From NCBI GenBank assembly GCA_011503125.2, contig WWBZ02000051.1, positions 1,302,001 through 1,366,000 on the forward strand: a stretch of DNA of 64,000 nucleotides, in the 5' to 3' direction. Position 1 is the stretch's first letter; the number at the start of each line of letters is the position of its first letter. Below, one piece after another: positions 32,030-43,725 of this stretch. Below the pieces are notes generated by a model that saw only the letters and a program-made list of their open reading frames with translations, had not been told where the DNA came from and did not search any database. Position numbers and translations under genes: made by a program. This DNA comes from Botryosphaeria dothidea (Eukaryota > Ascomycota > Dothideomycetes > Botryosphaeriales > Botryosphaeriaceae).

Positions 32030-34578
32030 TCAACCGTTGTTGCTCCTCCTCCTCATCCATACGCTGAATACTCTCGAGAGTGAGTTGCGGAGATTCGCCC
32101 AAACAGCAGCCGCCTTGGCCCGGTGTGCCTCGATATCATCGTATCGTCTGAGTTTAGAGACATACATAGAGTGCTCCGGTCGGCAAATACAATCTTTCAG
32201 CCGGAACTTGTCCTCAGCAAGCTGCAGACAAAGATGAGCAGGTCGCAGTTCTGTAGGGGGGAATTTATCCTTACACCTCTGCATCTCCACTGCACCTCTC
32301 CATCTGTTTTCTGTCTGACCTCGCCGCCACATTCCTTGTATTTGGGAGTATCAAAGCCATCAGGACATCCTTCTGGATTTTCCTTGATCCCGTATAGAGA
32401 CTTTGATTCATGATACTCGGTTCTTTTCCCGGACAGGCGCCGAAGCGGTAATTTTCGCGGCCAGTGCAAGGTGTTGTTAGGCTCCCAGTACCATGGGTCA
32501 TGGAGAAAGGGACAGAAGGAGACGATGAAAACTTGGACGAATCCGCTGCGGCACTGCTGAGCAGTGTATTTGTCGGGGTCCAAAGAGCATTGCGAGGAAT
32601 ACCGGTGTCATGATTTTCCACGCTTCATCATGGCGATGGGACGGTAAGAAGTTGAGATGGAATTCCAGCGTCCGCTTCGCCGCTTCGCCGCAATCACGAA
32701 AACCCAAAACCACCAGCCAGTCGTTGTTGCCTCGCAAAATATGCCAAGGATATCCGGGCTTGCTGCAGTGTTACCAAAAACACTAACTCCTACCGTAGTG
32801 GCACTTTTCAGAATGAGTTCCAAGCTTAGATCTAAACTTTGCCAAATATTATGTTGAATAATTCGGCTAGCCTCTCTCTCTAGCTTTGTACGCCCAGATC
32901 TGCCATGGCATACAACCATATCTAGCCTCCCGCTCCACCGTAAAACTACCTGTCTTGTTCGTCACAGTATCCGTGTTACATGTGGCGGGAATTTAAGCAC
33001 ACGAGCTCAAGACTTGAAGGAGGAAGAAAGCCGTGTAAAAATCGAGTACTCGCAATTATTGGCCGGCTTTTCCAGTACCTGTTGGCAGTCTTCCTCACAG
33101 ACTTTGACCTTGAATCCTTTGTCTGGCTCGCATTCGTCCAGGTTGAGACCAGTAGTGCCAGAAAAAGCAGCCAATATTTGAGTAACCGTGCCACCGTGTT
33201 TCTGGTAACGCATCGGCCGAGGTGGTCTGTCTTTGAACTTGTCTTTCAAGATGCCGGCGGGTTGGATATAGTTGCCTTATCGTCGGAGCAAAGCTTGTGT
33301 CCCCGGAGTTGGGATCACAATTCGTCAGCTGCTGTGAATGCTTCTATACATCCATTTTTCGTAATTACTTCGTCTCCGCAATCTTTCTCAGCGGGAGTGT
33401 GGTACTGATTGCTTCCTGATAATCAACACGAATAGTGTGAAGTTTGGTGCATTTCTAACAGAGTGTCAATTCCGCCGGCTGTTCTAGACACGGTCTTACC
33501 GTCCATATCTGAACACCATCTAGTGATTGGATCCGTGACACTTGATTTCCCATCACTTTCTCTCTGTGAAGCTGCCCAGCTAGCCTTTTGACACCTTGGA
33601 ACTCCATCCAAGGGGCCACTATCGTAGCTGTCCTCCGTGAGATCTGGGAGTGAGACAAAGGCCGCCGCGATGTCTTCAGACTTGAGATGGGGTCTGTACT
33701 TTGGGTCAGTCGCTGACTATGGGATACAGTAGTAATCCCTATACTGCCTATGATTTTCTGATATCTGATTTGCGTCAGCGTAGATACCATAAAGCAGGTG
33801 ATGATGCTTACACCAAGACATTTCCACGAATCCTCATCTTCACCACCGCAATCATCGCAGAATAAAGTCTCGGCGCCATCTGGACATTCTGCTTCTGGAG
33901 TATAGCCGCAACCGGTACTCCCAGCTATGCATATGGTTTGATCATTCTCCTTACAATTATCGTCGGAGCACTGTGGCTTCTGCTCATCCAGCGGACAGGA
34001 ATTTGCACAGTCACACCCAACGTTGTTGCCGGTCGAACATTTACCTGTGAGTTTTTAAATGTCTTAGATTTTTTTTTCCGAATGTCTCACCATATTTTCC
34101 AGTGCACTCTGAGTACCTGAGTAGTTCCCGTTGGCACGTCTTTTCCCCGCAGCCACAGCCGATGGCCGAGTCAGTGAGACAAATCCCCTGTATTGCGCCG
34201 CAATCAGAGCACTTCTGCTTCGGATCTGGACAGGATGTATCATCCGGTTTGCTCTCGGGTGCAGGAGATGTCTCCAAGAGTATCTCGGCCACAGAGGCTT
34301 CTTCGGTATATCCAGGCAAGATCCAAGCTGCACCTGCGGCCACAACAACCGCTGCTTCTGTCTCCACTCCAGTCGGGCCATCTTGAGATGTTGGTGGCAA
34401 GGGTGGTTGGGTCACCAACTTCGATAGGAAGCAGGAAGGCAGAGCCCGATGCGAAGGCTGGGAACCTCAAGCTGTACAAAGCTCCAACCAAGCGCTGGTT
34501 GAAAGGAACCCCGAAAGTAGCAAGGGGCTGTATTGCGTAGTCAGGGTTCAAGTCCTGGCGGGGATGCTGAGACCGCAA
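32030..34578 (-). pseudogene. Fragments of a cysteine-rich protein gene, probably decayed
   Basis: Minus-strand coding pieces in changing frames. Around 33810-34290 two or more cysteine modules are readable: CSDCGAIQGICL...GCGCGEKTC, then KCSTGNNVGCDCANSCP, CSDDNCKENDQTICIAGSTG and LFCDDCGGEDED. Modules of this C-x2-C / GC-x-C type occur in large extracellular fungal proteins; I cannot name the family. Upstream (34300-34578) a frame reading ALYSLRFPAFASGSAFLLPI leads into a linker rich in Pro and Ala in a different frame, without good splice signals between them. Downstream pieces at about 33010-33250 (CEEDCQQVLEKPANNC) and 32040-32580 carry further cysteines. Some pieces may be joined by introns, so a living multi-exon gene is not excluded. 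Confidence 0.45.
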
Positions 34579-34756
34579 CTAGGAGCAGATTTCAGTTTTG
34601 TAGATTCTTTTATCATGCTGTATTGAATTAAGTGATTCAAGCATACAATACATTCTATGGAATCAATCCCGCGATGAAAGTCTGGCTTCACCCATGAAGC
34701 TCAGTGACCCAAAAGGAGGTTCTGCATGGTAATTGCACACAGCCCGCACGCCACCA

Positions 34757-36581
34757 CTAATCTACTCTCCTTTGCTGCACCGACTTCCTCCAAGCATCCA
34801 ACTCCCTCGGAGACATCGGCCCACTCCCTGGAAGTTCATACGTGACCTCTCTCCCCTGCAACATCGGCGGCTGCGTCCACAGCTCAACAGGCGGCTGAAC
34901 CTGGCGCAACGGACACTGAGCGGCATGCACCCCGTACGGACAGCCGAACGGGCACTTATTATCCGCACCAGCCCCCGCCACCCCCCGCGACGCATACCCT
35001 CCCACCGCATCCCCGGCCCTCCTCCTCCGCCTCCACCACACCAACACCCCCGCCACAAGCACCACCGCCGCCACCGCGCCCACCGCAATCCCAATCTTCG
35101 CCCCTGTCCCCAACGCGCCAGGCGCGCTCTGCCCTGCGTCGCCCGCATCCGCGCGCGCGCTCGCCAGCGCCGTCGGCGTCGCCGTCTGCGTGCCGTCCTC
35201 GGCCAGGGGCTCCCAGTAGCCCTCCCAGCTCTTCGCCCACGCGGACCCGTCGTCGTCGTCGGCCGCGCTCGTCTCGAGCGCCGTCGCGTGGGCGGCCAGG
35301 TCCTTGCGCTCGACGCCCAGGCCGTTCCTGCTGGGGCCGGGGCCGGGCGCCTGCGCGAGCCAGGAGTGCGTCTCGATGAAGTTGTGGCCGGTGAAGGCGG
35401 CCTGCAGAAAGGCGCGGCCGAGGCGGTAGACGTCGCCGCCGGTGGGGTCGATGGGGATGCAGGGGAAGTAGGGGGTCGGGGTGTCGGCGAGCGGGGCGTC
35501 GAGGGTGAGGTTGAGCAGGAGGAAGGGGACCTTGATGGTGAGGTTGGTGGCGCCGGACGCGTCGCCGGTCCAGGGGAAGGTGAAGGCGAGGTAGGTCGGC
35601 GAGGAGATGATCTTCTGGTAGGCGGCGTCTTCGGTGTTCCAGACGTAGTACTGCAGGCTCGTGTCGAAGGTGAGCGGCAGGTGCTTGGCGATCTCCTGGC
35701 ACGTCTTGCCGGGGAGGTAGAGGCCCGGGATGCCCGGGTTGGGGTTGACGGTGACGGAGGTTTGCTGGCCGGTGTTGTTGAGGAGGAGGCCAGAGATGGT
35801 TTTTTCGCCGGAGGAGAAGGGCGAGCCGCCTGTTTCGACGCCGATGCCGATGTCGAGGAGTTCGATTTCGCTCCCGGTGTGGTTGGTGTACTTGCCGAGC
35901 ACTCTGCCTTTGTCGTAGCCGCCGAATACAAGTGAGCCTCCGTATCTGAGAGTCGCTGAGCCGTAATGCAGGCCGTAGGCGTAGGAAGGGATGACGCTCC
36001 GGTTGTAGAGCCCGGGGAGGAACATGAAGCCCGTGTCAACGTCCGAGGATGCATCGGGGAAATTTTGTCTGGACACTTCCTCCGATTCCCAGTGCTAAAT
36101 TACCACACTGTGGCCCGTATTTCTTCCCAGCTGGACTCGTGACTGTGGCATTGTCGATGGCTACTAGCGGGACGTATGGAACCGTCTCTCCGTTAATAGT
36201 CATCGACTGGATGTATGATGCTCCGTATGCTTCGATTTGGTCGGCGTGGCCGATCCATCCTTGTCTATAGCTGGTGGCCGTGGAGTTCGCATCTGTTGGG
36301 GACCAGACACCACCGGCGCCGCATGGTGTATCCGGATAAGGTTCGCAAGCCTCGGAGGTTATGATCGGGGAGCCGTATGCTCCGCTGGGATACAAGTCGA
36401 CTTGGGTGGTTGCTTGGGTGTCCACTCCACCGACACTGACACTGATGGCCTGCCAGGGACCATCGGGTCCATAAAATTTCGTCGACCAAGGAACAGGAAA
36501 GTTGGACGCAGCTTGAGCGAATCGCGCTTGAATGGCTGCTGACAGAGCCCGAAGGGCTACCGGCCACCCCTTGGATCGCAT
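34757..36581 (-). CDS. Membrane-anchored aspartic-protease-like protein, catalytically altered, with a frameshift
   Basis: Two long frames cover a pepsin-fold (A1-like) protein: 36581 to about 36090 and about 36075 to 34757, together roughly 600 residues. The first lobe (VPWSTKFYGPDGPWQAISVS) leads to VDLYPSG where active enzymes have DTG[ST]. In the second lobe the region NPNPGIPGLYLPGKTC replaces the second DTG. So neither catalytic motif is intact. A transmembrane helix (IGIAVGAVAAVVLVAGVLVWW) is followed by RRRRR and a cytosolic tail of about 100 residues. This layout fits fungal surface proteins of unknown, possibly sensor-like role. The two frames overlap around 36040-36076 but differ by one base; no intron of reasonable size joins them, so there is a real frameshift or a base error. 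N-terminal secretion signal is weak and an upstream exon may be missing. Confidence 0.65.
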
Positions 36582-37643
36582 GTGAAAAATTCCAGGCTGT
36601 CTACGGGTAGCGTCTCGGACGATGGCAAGGGAGAATTACCAACGCAAGCGACCAGCGAATGAGTGATTGGAGCTGCAGGAATTAGAAAAGAAAGTTCATT
36701 AATGACAAGAGTATCATGCCGAGTACAGCGAAGGAGTGGAATTACAGCCACTTCGCGGCTGGGAGCTGGTAGAAAGGACATCAAGGCAGAAGTTCTTGTT
36801 ATCGCATCAGTACTGCTGTGCCTCATCCTTCGCTCAATACACCTAATTATATCGAGGTCTGATTGGGTGCTGGACCAATGGTTGTGAGAAGCTATCCGCC
36901 AGGGTGGAGGTCGCGCGCCTACGCAGCGCGCTTGTGCACTTGCAGCCTTGCGACCAGGCAGCTGGAAAGCCAAGCCTGGGGCGACACATTGGAAAAGCAA
37001 AAGGAAGATTTGATCAACTTGGCTCAAAAGAAATTCGGACTCGTCTTATCACGATAGATTCTGTGTCACGTTTCCGAAAGACTAGCTGAGGGGCCGATAT
37101 GACAGGAAGCGCGGTGGAAAGATTGCGACGAGTGTGGGGATCGACGAGTGCGCTTTCAAATGGACGGCCGCAGAGGAAGTGATCGACCAGGGTATGAACA
37201 CGTCAAATGAGCATCATCAGGAATTGCGGCTTTATGACTCCCTGAACCCGCAAAGGAATGTGTAGCACGCTAGGCCGCGCGCTCTCCCGCCAGAGTGAGC
37301 AAGCGTTTCAGAGGCCGGACAGGCTTCGCTTCAAGGCCCAGAAAGGGTCGGCTCCCGGCTCCAGTCCGGGGACGAGGGATTCCTGACGCAGTGTTGATGC
37401 TGTGCCGCACTGCCGAACGGGTGTACCGGCACTGACTAACTGCAAGTGGATGCGAGTACGCAACGCTTGTAAGGCCGGCACGGTTCGCGGTACAACGTAA
37501 AGGCCCGTTATTGCGCATTGCTGTATTATTGGCAGATGAACCCTCTGAGCCCCGTACAGAGCTGTAACTTCAAAACCTGGAACGCGCGGCTCACCAACAT
37601 TTCTCCAGACCTCTGCCTTTCTTCGAACTGCGAGCTGCGAACG
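36582..37643. other. Intergenic region
   Basis: 1.06 kb between the divergent protease-like and GT25 genes. Short open frames on both strands without motifs. Should hold two promoters. Confidence 0.45.
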
Positions 37644-38882
37644 ATGTTCGTGCCGAAGAAATACACCCAGCTGCTTTGCTTTGCCTTCTTCTTCGCCAGC
37701 CTTTTCATCTACTGCAGGACTTCATTCAATGCCTACCGAGAAACTGGACCCATTCGGCCGGACGTAGGGCTTTCCAGCCATGCGGATACTGAAAATGACT
37801 CGGAAATCGAACCCGCAAACTCCACCCTGGGGTTCGGGGCCGTCTTTGCTGTGTCTGCATTGGATTCCCCACGGAGAACGAAATTGATCCAAGCTGCAAA
37901 TGTGACCGGAATGGACCTCACCATTCCGGATCTGCCGGAGTGGTCAGTGGACGACGAAAACAGGTTTCGAGCTGGCTTGAAAGAAGAGGCCCGCGATGCG
38001 GGGCATGGTTCCATTATGGCCTGGTTTTCCCATATTCATCTGCTGCGACTGTAAGCGTAACGCAGAGTTCGACCGAGTAATGCTGATGATCTGACTGGAG
38101 AGCGCAGATTTCTGGAGTCAGGACTAGAGACTGCCCTCATCATGGAAGACGATGTTGACTGGGACATCCGGCTTCGAAGTCTCCAGATCCCTCGGGCAGC
38201 ACAAGCTGTCCGCACAATGTTCCGTTCACAAGGCGAATACTATGGAAATACTTCTGCTTGGGATCTCCTCTGGCTCGGCCATTGCGGAGATTGGTTCCAA
38301 ACAATCGACAAAGGCATAGGGCCAGGACATCATTTCCCTTCCAACTTGTCCGCATTGGAGCATGAAATCTACCGAGACGACACGCTTCCAGACCGGCCTA
38401 ATCTGCATCCTTATACAAAAGACTTTCTTGATGCCTTAGAGATCCCAGAGAAAGCTCGCGTCGTTCACAGATCCCGGCTTCCTCTCTGCACATTTGGGTA
38501 TGCCGTGACTCGAGCATCGGCTGCCTGGATAATCAACGAGCTTGCGTCCGTCACAACCCCGCCGGACCCGGCCTATGACATGGCCGTCATGCACGGCTGT
38601 CGGAGAAGAGGATTGAGATGCTACACAGTGAACCCGGAATTGTTCCATCATGTTCTCGGCGACAGCCTGATAGCTCAAGTCGATGCAAAAGAGGATGTGC
38701 ATCTTCCCCCTGTGGATGCGGAAGCATTGGCCCAGAGCATGAGCCGGAACGAGACTAGTAACATTGAATGCGGATTTTGGAGCGGGGACTTCCAATTTGA
38801 AGACCAACAAAGACTGAGCACGCTGAAGGAGGAGGTGGGACGGAAGGGAAGGTGTCTGAAGCCTGGCCGAGACCAGCAATAG
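37644..38882 (+). CDS. Glycosyltransferase family 25 protein
   Basis: Two exons (37644-38050, 38108-38882) joined across a GTAAGC donor and GCAG acceptor, 393 residues. The chosen ATG gives a type II membrane topology: MFVPKKYTQ then a hydrophobic anchor LLCFAFFFASLFIYC (about residues 9-24) and a lumenal catalytic domain, as expected for a Golgi enzyme. GT25 signatures are FAVSALDSPRRTKLI near the start of the domain and the D-x-D-like ALIMEDDVDW. Later come DLLWLGHCGDW and GYAVTRASAAWIINEL. Related proteins in bacteria add sugars to lipopolysaccharide and in animals glycosylate collagen; the fungal acceptor is unknown. Confidence 0.85.
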
Positions 38883-40012
38883 AGTTGCTCGTTCGTACCG
38901 TTGTAACGCTATCTGGATACAAATCTTCTGAAGGCGACATACGGGTTGGAAAAGATCGGAGAGTCAGACGTTTTTCATGTGAGCAGTGGAGCCTCTCCAG
39001 CAGACGGGGATTGATTCATCTTTGAAGCATAGCAAGATGGCGTTTGTAGGATATTCAGAATTCATTAAGATACCCATTCCTGAACCAAAGCACGAGACGC
39101 AAAAGAAAAAGTGAATGTCAGCTGAGAGAATTAAGGAGCTGTGATCATTTGCTAGTAAATTAGATTTTCGGGCTGGAAACACAATTTGGAAACAAATGAT
39201 GCAAGTTCAGAGAAGGATATTTACACTGAGCCGGTTCAGCGATACAGAGGGGCAGATATTAGTGCAGTCCCTTTCGAACACTTGGATGAAAAATCCGTTG
39301 GGGACATAGAGTCGTACTGGTCGAACGAGCCTGCTGCGATATTGGCTGAAGTGGTGTTACTACCGCGCCGTCAGTGCGGAAGCAGCAATAAGTGAGTGAT
39401 GGCCGCGAAGATATGAAGTGACGCGTGGCAAGACATGGGTCGACAGGAGGAGAATCAGCCTGCTGTGGAGGCATGTTTCTGCGGAGTATGTCTCGGTTCA
39501 TCTGACACCAGCCTGCAGATCATCAGCCTGCAGGCCACGACTCTCCTACTCATGGTCGAACTCGATGGCCCCGGAGATGTGAGAGAGCGAGAGAATGGGC
39601 AAAAATGATGTCATATGATCATGTGAGTTTTGCTCTGCGCAGCTTGCGTTGGAAGAAAGCCGATGAGAGCAGAACGAGTCCGGTAGGACGATGCGCAACG
39701 TGAGGTCGACAGAGACGCAGCTATGATCGGCAGCGATGCCAGAATGAGCAATGCGCCCTGTGGGAAGAGGCGCCTTCTGGCGTGAAACGGGCGGGACCCT
39801 GAGGCGAAAGGAGGACGAATGGAGCGCAGATTACATTCAATACCCTGTGATTGGCTGGTCTTACGCCGGCAAAGTTTTACCGAGAATATGACGATAGCCT
39901 GTCGGCCGCGGGTAAGGATTACAAACATCAAAGCCCGCCCGCACACCCACGACTCAACCATCCTCTCTCCATCACCATCCCCCCACCACCGACCACACCT
40001 CTAACCTCCGCT
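38883..40012. other. Intergenic region
   Basis: 1.13 kb between GT25 and ISA1. Contains two nearby copies of CAGCCTGCAG near 39510-39530. No gene recognised; should include the ISA1 promoter. Confidence 0.45.
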
Positions 40013-40826
40013 ATGCCATTTTCGCGCTCTGCCACCAGCGCGGTCGCCGCTGCGCCGTCGCTATTCCGCTTTGCCACCTCCACGTCACTCTCCGCATCGA
40101 GAAGGTGTCCTCAATGCTTCCGCTCCATGTCATCCGCCAGGCAAACTCGCCATCTGCAGACGGCGAGCGCATACCAGCCGCACAGCCTACAGCCTCCGCC
40201 CGCGCCGCCGAGGAACACGGGTATCCCTGATACTTCCATCGCCGGCGGCAGGCCCGAGGTCAACGACACACGCCCTCCCCGTTTGACCGAGCAGCGTGGC
40301 AGCAAGGTCGCCTCCAGTAGCGACAAGAAGAGCAGCATCAGCTTAACCGAAACCGAAGCTCAGAAATCGAAGCCTGCATTCAACACTGAGCCTGCGCTTT
40401 CTCCGGCACCTACCAAGCGGCCGAGCCGTCTCAAGTTCAGGCCGAGAAAGGCTGCCATGTCCCTTACTCCCGCCGCTGTCTCTGCACTCCGCGAGCTTCT
40501 GGACTCGCCCGAACCCAAGTTGATTCGAGTTGGAACCAAGAACAAGGGCTGCTCTGGCCTCGCATACCACCTTGAATACGTCGACAAGCCTGGCAAGTTT
40601 GACGACGCCGTCGAGCAGGACGGCGTCAAGGTTTTGATCGATTCCAAGGCCCTCATCCACATTCTGGGCAGTGAGATGGATTGGGTCGAGGACAAGCTTA
40701 GCAGGAGATTTGTCTTCAGGAACCCCAACATCAGTATGTTTGCCGTGCTGACTTCATCTATGATATCATGCTAACAACAACGCAGCTGAACAATGCGGAT
40801 GTGGCGAGTCCTTCAGCGTCAGCTAG
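40013..40826 (+). CDS. ISA1: Mitochondrial iron-sulfur cluster assembly protein ISA1 (A-type carrier)
   Basis: Matures [4Fe-4S] proteins in the mitochondrial matrix together with ISA2 and IBA57. Two exons (40013-40733, 40786-40826), 253 residues. The long N-terminal extension is basic and Ser/Ala/Pro-rich, consistent with a mitochondrial presequence. The HesB/IscA domain begins at about residue 145 (MSLTPAAVSALRELLDSPE). It has the three conserved cysteines: one in NKGCSGLAYHLEYVD and two in the terminal EQCGCGESF, the latter encoded by the 41 nt second exon. The intron has a GTATGT donor, a GCTAACAAC branch point and a GCAG acceptor. Confidence 0.93.
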
Positions 40827-40962
40827 ACATTCTTGGCCATCGATAATTTCCCTCGTTAATATCACGAACGGCGTTGCATTGGAAGGCGTTTGAGCAGTCA
40901 TGAGGCAACGACTGCACGATCAATTTTGGGTACTACGGAACATCGGATATATCCCTCGGTGA

Positions 40963-41413
40963 TTAGAATTTCCCCGGCTCGAAGTCGACGACCCGAACGG
41001 TCTGCACCAATTCTCCTACAGACTTTACAAAACCCAAGTGCGCCGGATCCTGTTCCAGGTAGTACTTCCGGTCCTCCTCGTTTTCAAACTCCGACACGAA
41101 AACGTGCGTGACGCCGCCCTGCGTGGGGGCGCACGGTCAGATGGAAATGATCAACCCGGCACATTTGCGGAACTTACCTGAACCCCCTCGGGACTGTTGT
41201 CCCGTCCGCCGATTCCGGACTTGATGTATGGCTTCTGAGAGGTTGGATGGATGCAATTGTCCTTCAGGGCCAGCATCCGACGGCATACCTGAATAATCAT
41301 TAGATGCAGTACATAAATGTAGAGAACTGTATAAGAAATGCGATTACCTCATCAACTTGCTCGCTCGGAACTTCCGGTTTGAAACCGAACTGGACAATGT
41401 GAACGATAGGCAT
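40963..41413 (-). CDS. Stress-responsive A/B barrel (Dabb) domain protein
   Basis: Three exons (41348-41413, 41178-41288, 40963-41118) with two introns of 59 bp each, 110 residues, the usual size for a single Dabb domain. The protein starts MPIVHIVQFGFKPEVP. It continues GGVTHVFVSEFENEEDRKYY and closes EQDPAHLGFVKSV, then VRVVDFEPGKF, the dimeric ferredoxin-like pattern. Fungal members are small cytosolic proteins, often stress-induced, some acting as enzymes in secondary metabolism; nothing here suggests a cluster. It is divergent from the DSC3 gene with 229 bp between the starts. Confidence 0.87.
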
Positions 41414-41642
41414 GATTTCTGATTCTGACAGCTTCGATATTTCGTAAGATTCAGAGCCGAGTGAATTGGAAGAGTTCGGTTGACATGGTGGGGTTGAGAT
41501 GCTTATGAATGGTGACGTCGCAAGACCAGCCGAGGGACCATGGGTGCATGCTCGGAGCTTCACTTGACCGATATCATGCCAGAGCTCCTGCAGCCAACAC
41601 AACAACCCCAGTACAGCTTCTACCGCACTCACAGCCGCTACT

Positions 41643-42638
41643 ATGGCAGATCCGCCTCCTCCAGAAGTTCTCCTTATCGTCCGCTTCACGGCGTCGATAC
41701 CTGACCTCCCGCTGCCCGTCTCTAATCCCAAAACAACAACCACACTCTCGCTCAAGCAGCTCATCCGCAAGCGCATACCAGGCGCCCACGCGACCAGCCG
41801 CCTCCGCCTCATCCACGCCGGCAAAGTCCTGGCTGACACTGCACCCCTCACTTCAAGCCTCAGTCTTCCTCCACCGCCTCCTCCCCGCGCGAACAAGAAG
41901 CCGTCCGAACAGAGCACAAACGATGTCAAGGGCAAGGGCAAACAGCCCGTCCGCGACGACGACAGCAGCACCGCCGCCCCCGAGCCGCGCAAGGTCTACA
42001 TCCACTGCTCCATCGGCGACACGCTGACGCCCTCGGCCCTCGCCGCCGAGGCCACCGCCGCCACCAACGCCGAGGCCGCCCTCGAAGCAGCCTTCACACA
42101 AGGCGTTTCTCGGACTGCTATGACGGCGGCGGCGGCGTCTGGAGGCGAGCCGTCGAGCGCTGCCGCCCCGACCGGCTCGACCACGACCGAGGCCCCCCGC
42201 GGCTTCGATCGGTTGCTGTCCGCCGGCTTCACGCCCGCTGAGGTGCAGCAGCTGCGCTCGCAGTTCAGGGCTAACCTGTCGTTCACGCACACGCCCGATA
42301 CGATGCCATCGGCCGAGGAGATCCGCGTCATGGAGGACCGCTGGCTGGACAACGATAGCATGAATGGTGGTGGCGGCAGGACCGGCGGCACGGTGACGGA
42401 TGGAGCTGAGAGCGGGGATGCTGCGGGTGGCGGTGGGGGTTGGGGCACGGCGACGTGGTCGGATAACGGGGGGTTGGACGATATGCTGTATGGGAATGTG
42501 GTGGGGTTCTTTTGGCCGTTGGGTGCACTGGGATGGGGGTTTAGGGAGGAGGGAGTGTGGAGTCGGAGGAGGCAGATTGCGGTGCTGACGGGGTTCTTGT
42601 TGAATATTATTTTTGGGTTCTTGAGGCTGTCGGGGTGA
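41643..42638 (+). CDS. dsc3: DSC E3 ubiquitin ligase complex subunit 3
   Basis: Component of the Golgi Dsc complex, which in fungi is needed for proteolytic activation of SREBP and for membrane protein quality control. Single exon, 331 residues. The N-terminal ubiquitin-like domain (DUF2407) includes LLIVRFTASIPDLPLPV and SLKQLIRKRIPG, then SRLRLIHAGKVLAD. The conserved C-terminal DUF2407_C part contains RGFDRLLSAGFTPAEVQQLR. Two hydrophobic helices follow, VVGFFWPLGALGWGF and IAVLTGFLLNIIFGFLRL, anchoring it in the membrane. Low-complexity Ala/Gly/Ser segments between the domains are unusual only in length. Confidence 0.9.
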   Translation: MADPPPPEVLLIVRFTASIPDLPLPVSNPKTTTTLSLKQLIRKRIPGAHATSRLRLIHAGKVLADTAPLTSSLSLPPPPPPRANKKPSEQSTNDVKGKGKQPVRDDDSSTAAPEPRKVYIHCSIGDTLTPSALAAEATAATNAEAALEAAFTQGVSRTAMTAAAASGGEPSSAAAPTGSTTTEAPRGFDRLLSAGFTPAEVQQLRSQFRANLSFTHTPDTMPSAEEIRVMEDRWLDNDSMNGGGGRTGGTVTDGAESGDAAGGGGGWGTATWSDNGGLDDMLYGNVVGFFWPLGALGWGFREEGVWSRRRQIAVLTGFLLNIIFGFLRLSG

Positions 42639-42816
42639 ATGATGGGATTCTTGAGGAGGGGGGACTTTTCTACAGCTGAGTTGGCTTTACAAGGCGCAGG
42701 CGTTTGGATCCGCTTGCTTTATGATACCCCGCTGCTACTGCTGCAGTCTGTAATGTTTTACTAGAGAGAATCCGTCACAAGAGCTAGCATACATCTTTTG
42801 TCTCGCTGCATTTCGT

Positions 42817-43725
42817 TCATGAGTGGGTTGCCTTGCCCAACTCGTCTATAATTACGTCGGTAGCCCATTCCAGGACCTTACCCATGTCTTCGGCTGCGTC
42901 TTTAGGCATAGCCTTGACGCCTACCTGCTTACAGACCTCCTCATCCAGCTCGCCATCTACGTCTTCGCCCTTGAACAAGAATTTGTGGTCCTTGACATAG
43001 TTGGGCCACACAATGTCATCCACATAGCCAGGCGGGTCTTCCCAGAAGCCTTCCAGCGTGACATACCCTGTCCGCGCTTCTCTCCGCCGCTTCGCCGTCG
43101 CGTATGTCGTGCGCAGGAAGAGCTTGGCGTCGAATTGATGTCTTATTCCCAGTTCCGCCATCTCCTTCGAGTACAGCAAGAACCCGTCTATGATCGCTAT
43201 CCGGCGTCCACCCCACTTCTGCTCCACGCCCGGCTGCGCGAAGAACGCGTCCACCCTCGCCTTGCACGCCTCGATCGCCGCGTCGCTGATGCCGCAGTCG
43301 CCGACGGCGTTCTTGTCCTCCTTGCTTACGAAGTCCGAGGGCGGCTCGCCGTGGGCGCGGATGTGGGAGAGGGCGGCGCGCAGGGCGGGCACGTCGATGG
43401 CGCCCAGGCAGTCCCAGTCCTGGACGCCGGCGGCGTTGACGGGGATCTGCGAGTCGTGCTTGTAGAAGTCGTCGAGGTGCAGGATGTACGTGTTGGGCAG
43501 GATGTCGCGCAGCAGGCGGGCGAGGGTCGTCTTGCCGCTGCTGGACGGGCCGGACAGGGCGAGCAGGAGGACGGGCGGAGCGGAGGAGGACGAGGGGGTC
43601 GAGGACGAGGAGAGGTCGAAGGTGCCCGGGCCGGGCGCGTCGGCGTGTGTGATCTGTGCCATCTGGGCGGCGGAGGGGTGGACTGGCGGGGAGGGGCGGG
43701 CGGTGGGGTGGTTGTGCGAGACCAT
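42817..43725 (-). CDS. NRK1: Nicotinamide riboside kinase
   Basis: Phosphorylates nicotinamide riboside to NMN in NAD salvage; P-loop kinase of the uridine-kinase-like fold. Single exon. From the ATG at 43725 it has 302 residues; starts at 43794 or 43662 are also possible because the first 60 residues are Pro/Ser-rich and poorly conserved. Walker A is GPSSSGKTT, followed by LHLDDFYKHDSQIPV and QDWDCLGAIDVPAL, typical of fungal NRK1. IIDGFLLY corresponds to the Walker B region, and RREARTGYVTLEGFWEDPPGY to the lid and substrate contacts. The C-terminal helix ends near the stop at 42817. Confidence 0.88.
   Translation of the reverse strand: MVSHNHPTARPSPPVHPSAAQMAQITHADAPGPGTFDLSSSSTPSSSSAPPVLLLALSGPSSSGKTTLARLLRDILPNTYILHLDDFYKHDSQIPVNAAGVQDWDCLGAIDVPALRAALSHIRAHGEPPSDFVSKEDKNAVGDCGISDAAIEACKARVDAFFAQPGVEQKWGGRRIAIIDGFLLYSKEMAELGIRHQFDAKLFLRTTYATAKRRREARTGYVTLEGFWEDPPGYVDDIVWPNYVKDHKFLFKGEDVDGELDEEVCKQVGVKAMPKDAAEDMGKVLEWATDVIIDELGKATHS

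Noticed and set aside
34535..34565. Possible tRNA T arm (GGGTTCAAGTCCTGG)
   Set aside because: No matching acceptor, D or anticodon arm; the stretch reads as coding on the minus strand.
34733..35935. 400-codon plus-strand frame
   Set aside because: Antisense shadow of the GC-rich protease-like gene; Arg/Gly-rich without motifs.
36060..36115. Short intron to explain the frame change in the protease-like gene
   Set aside because: Every GT-AG pair that restores the frame near the break is under 40 nt or removes conserved-looking sequence and lacks a branch point.
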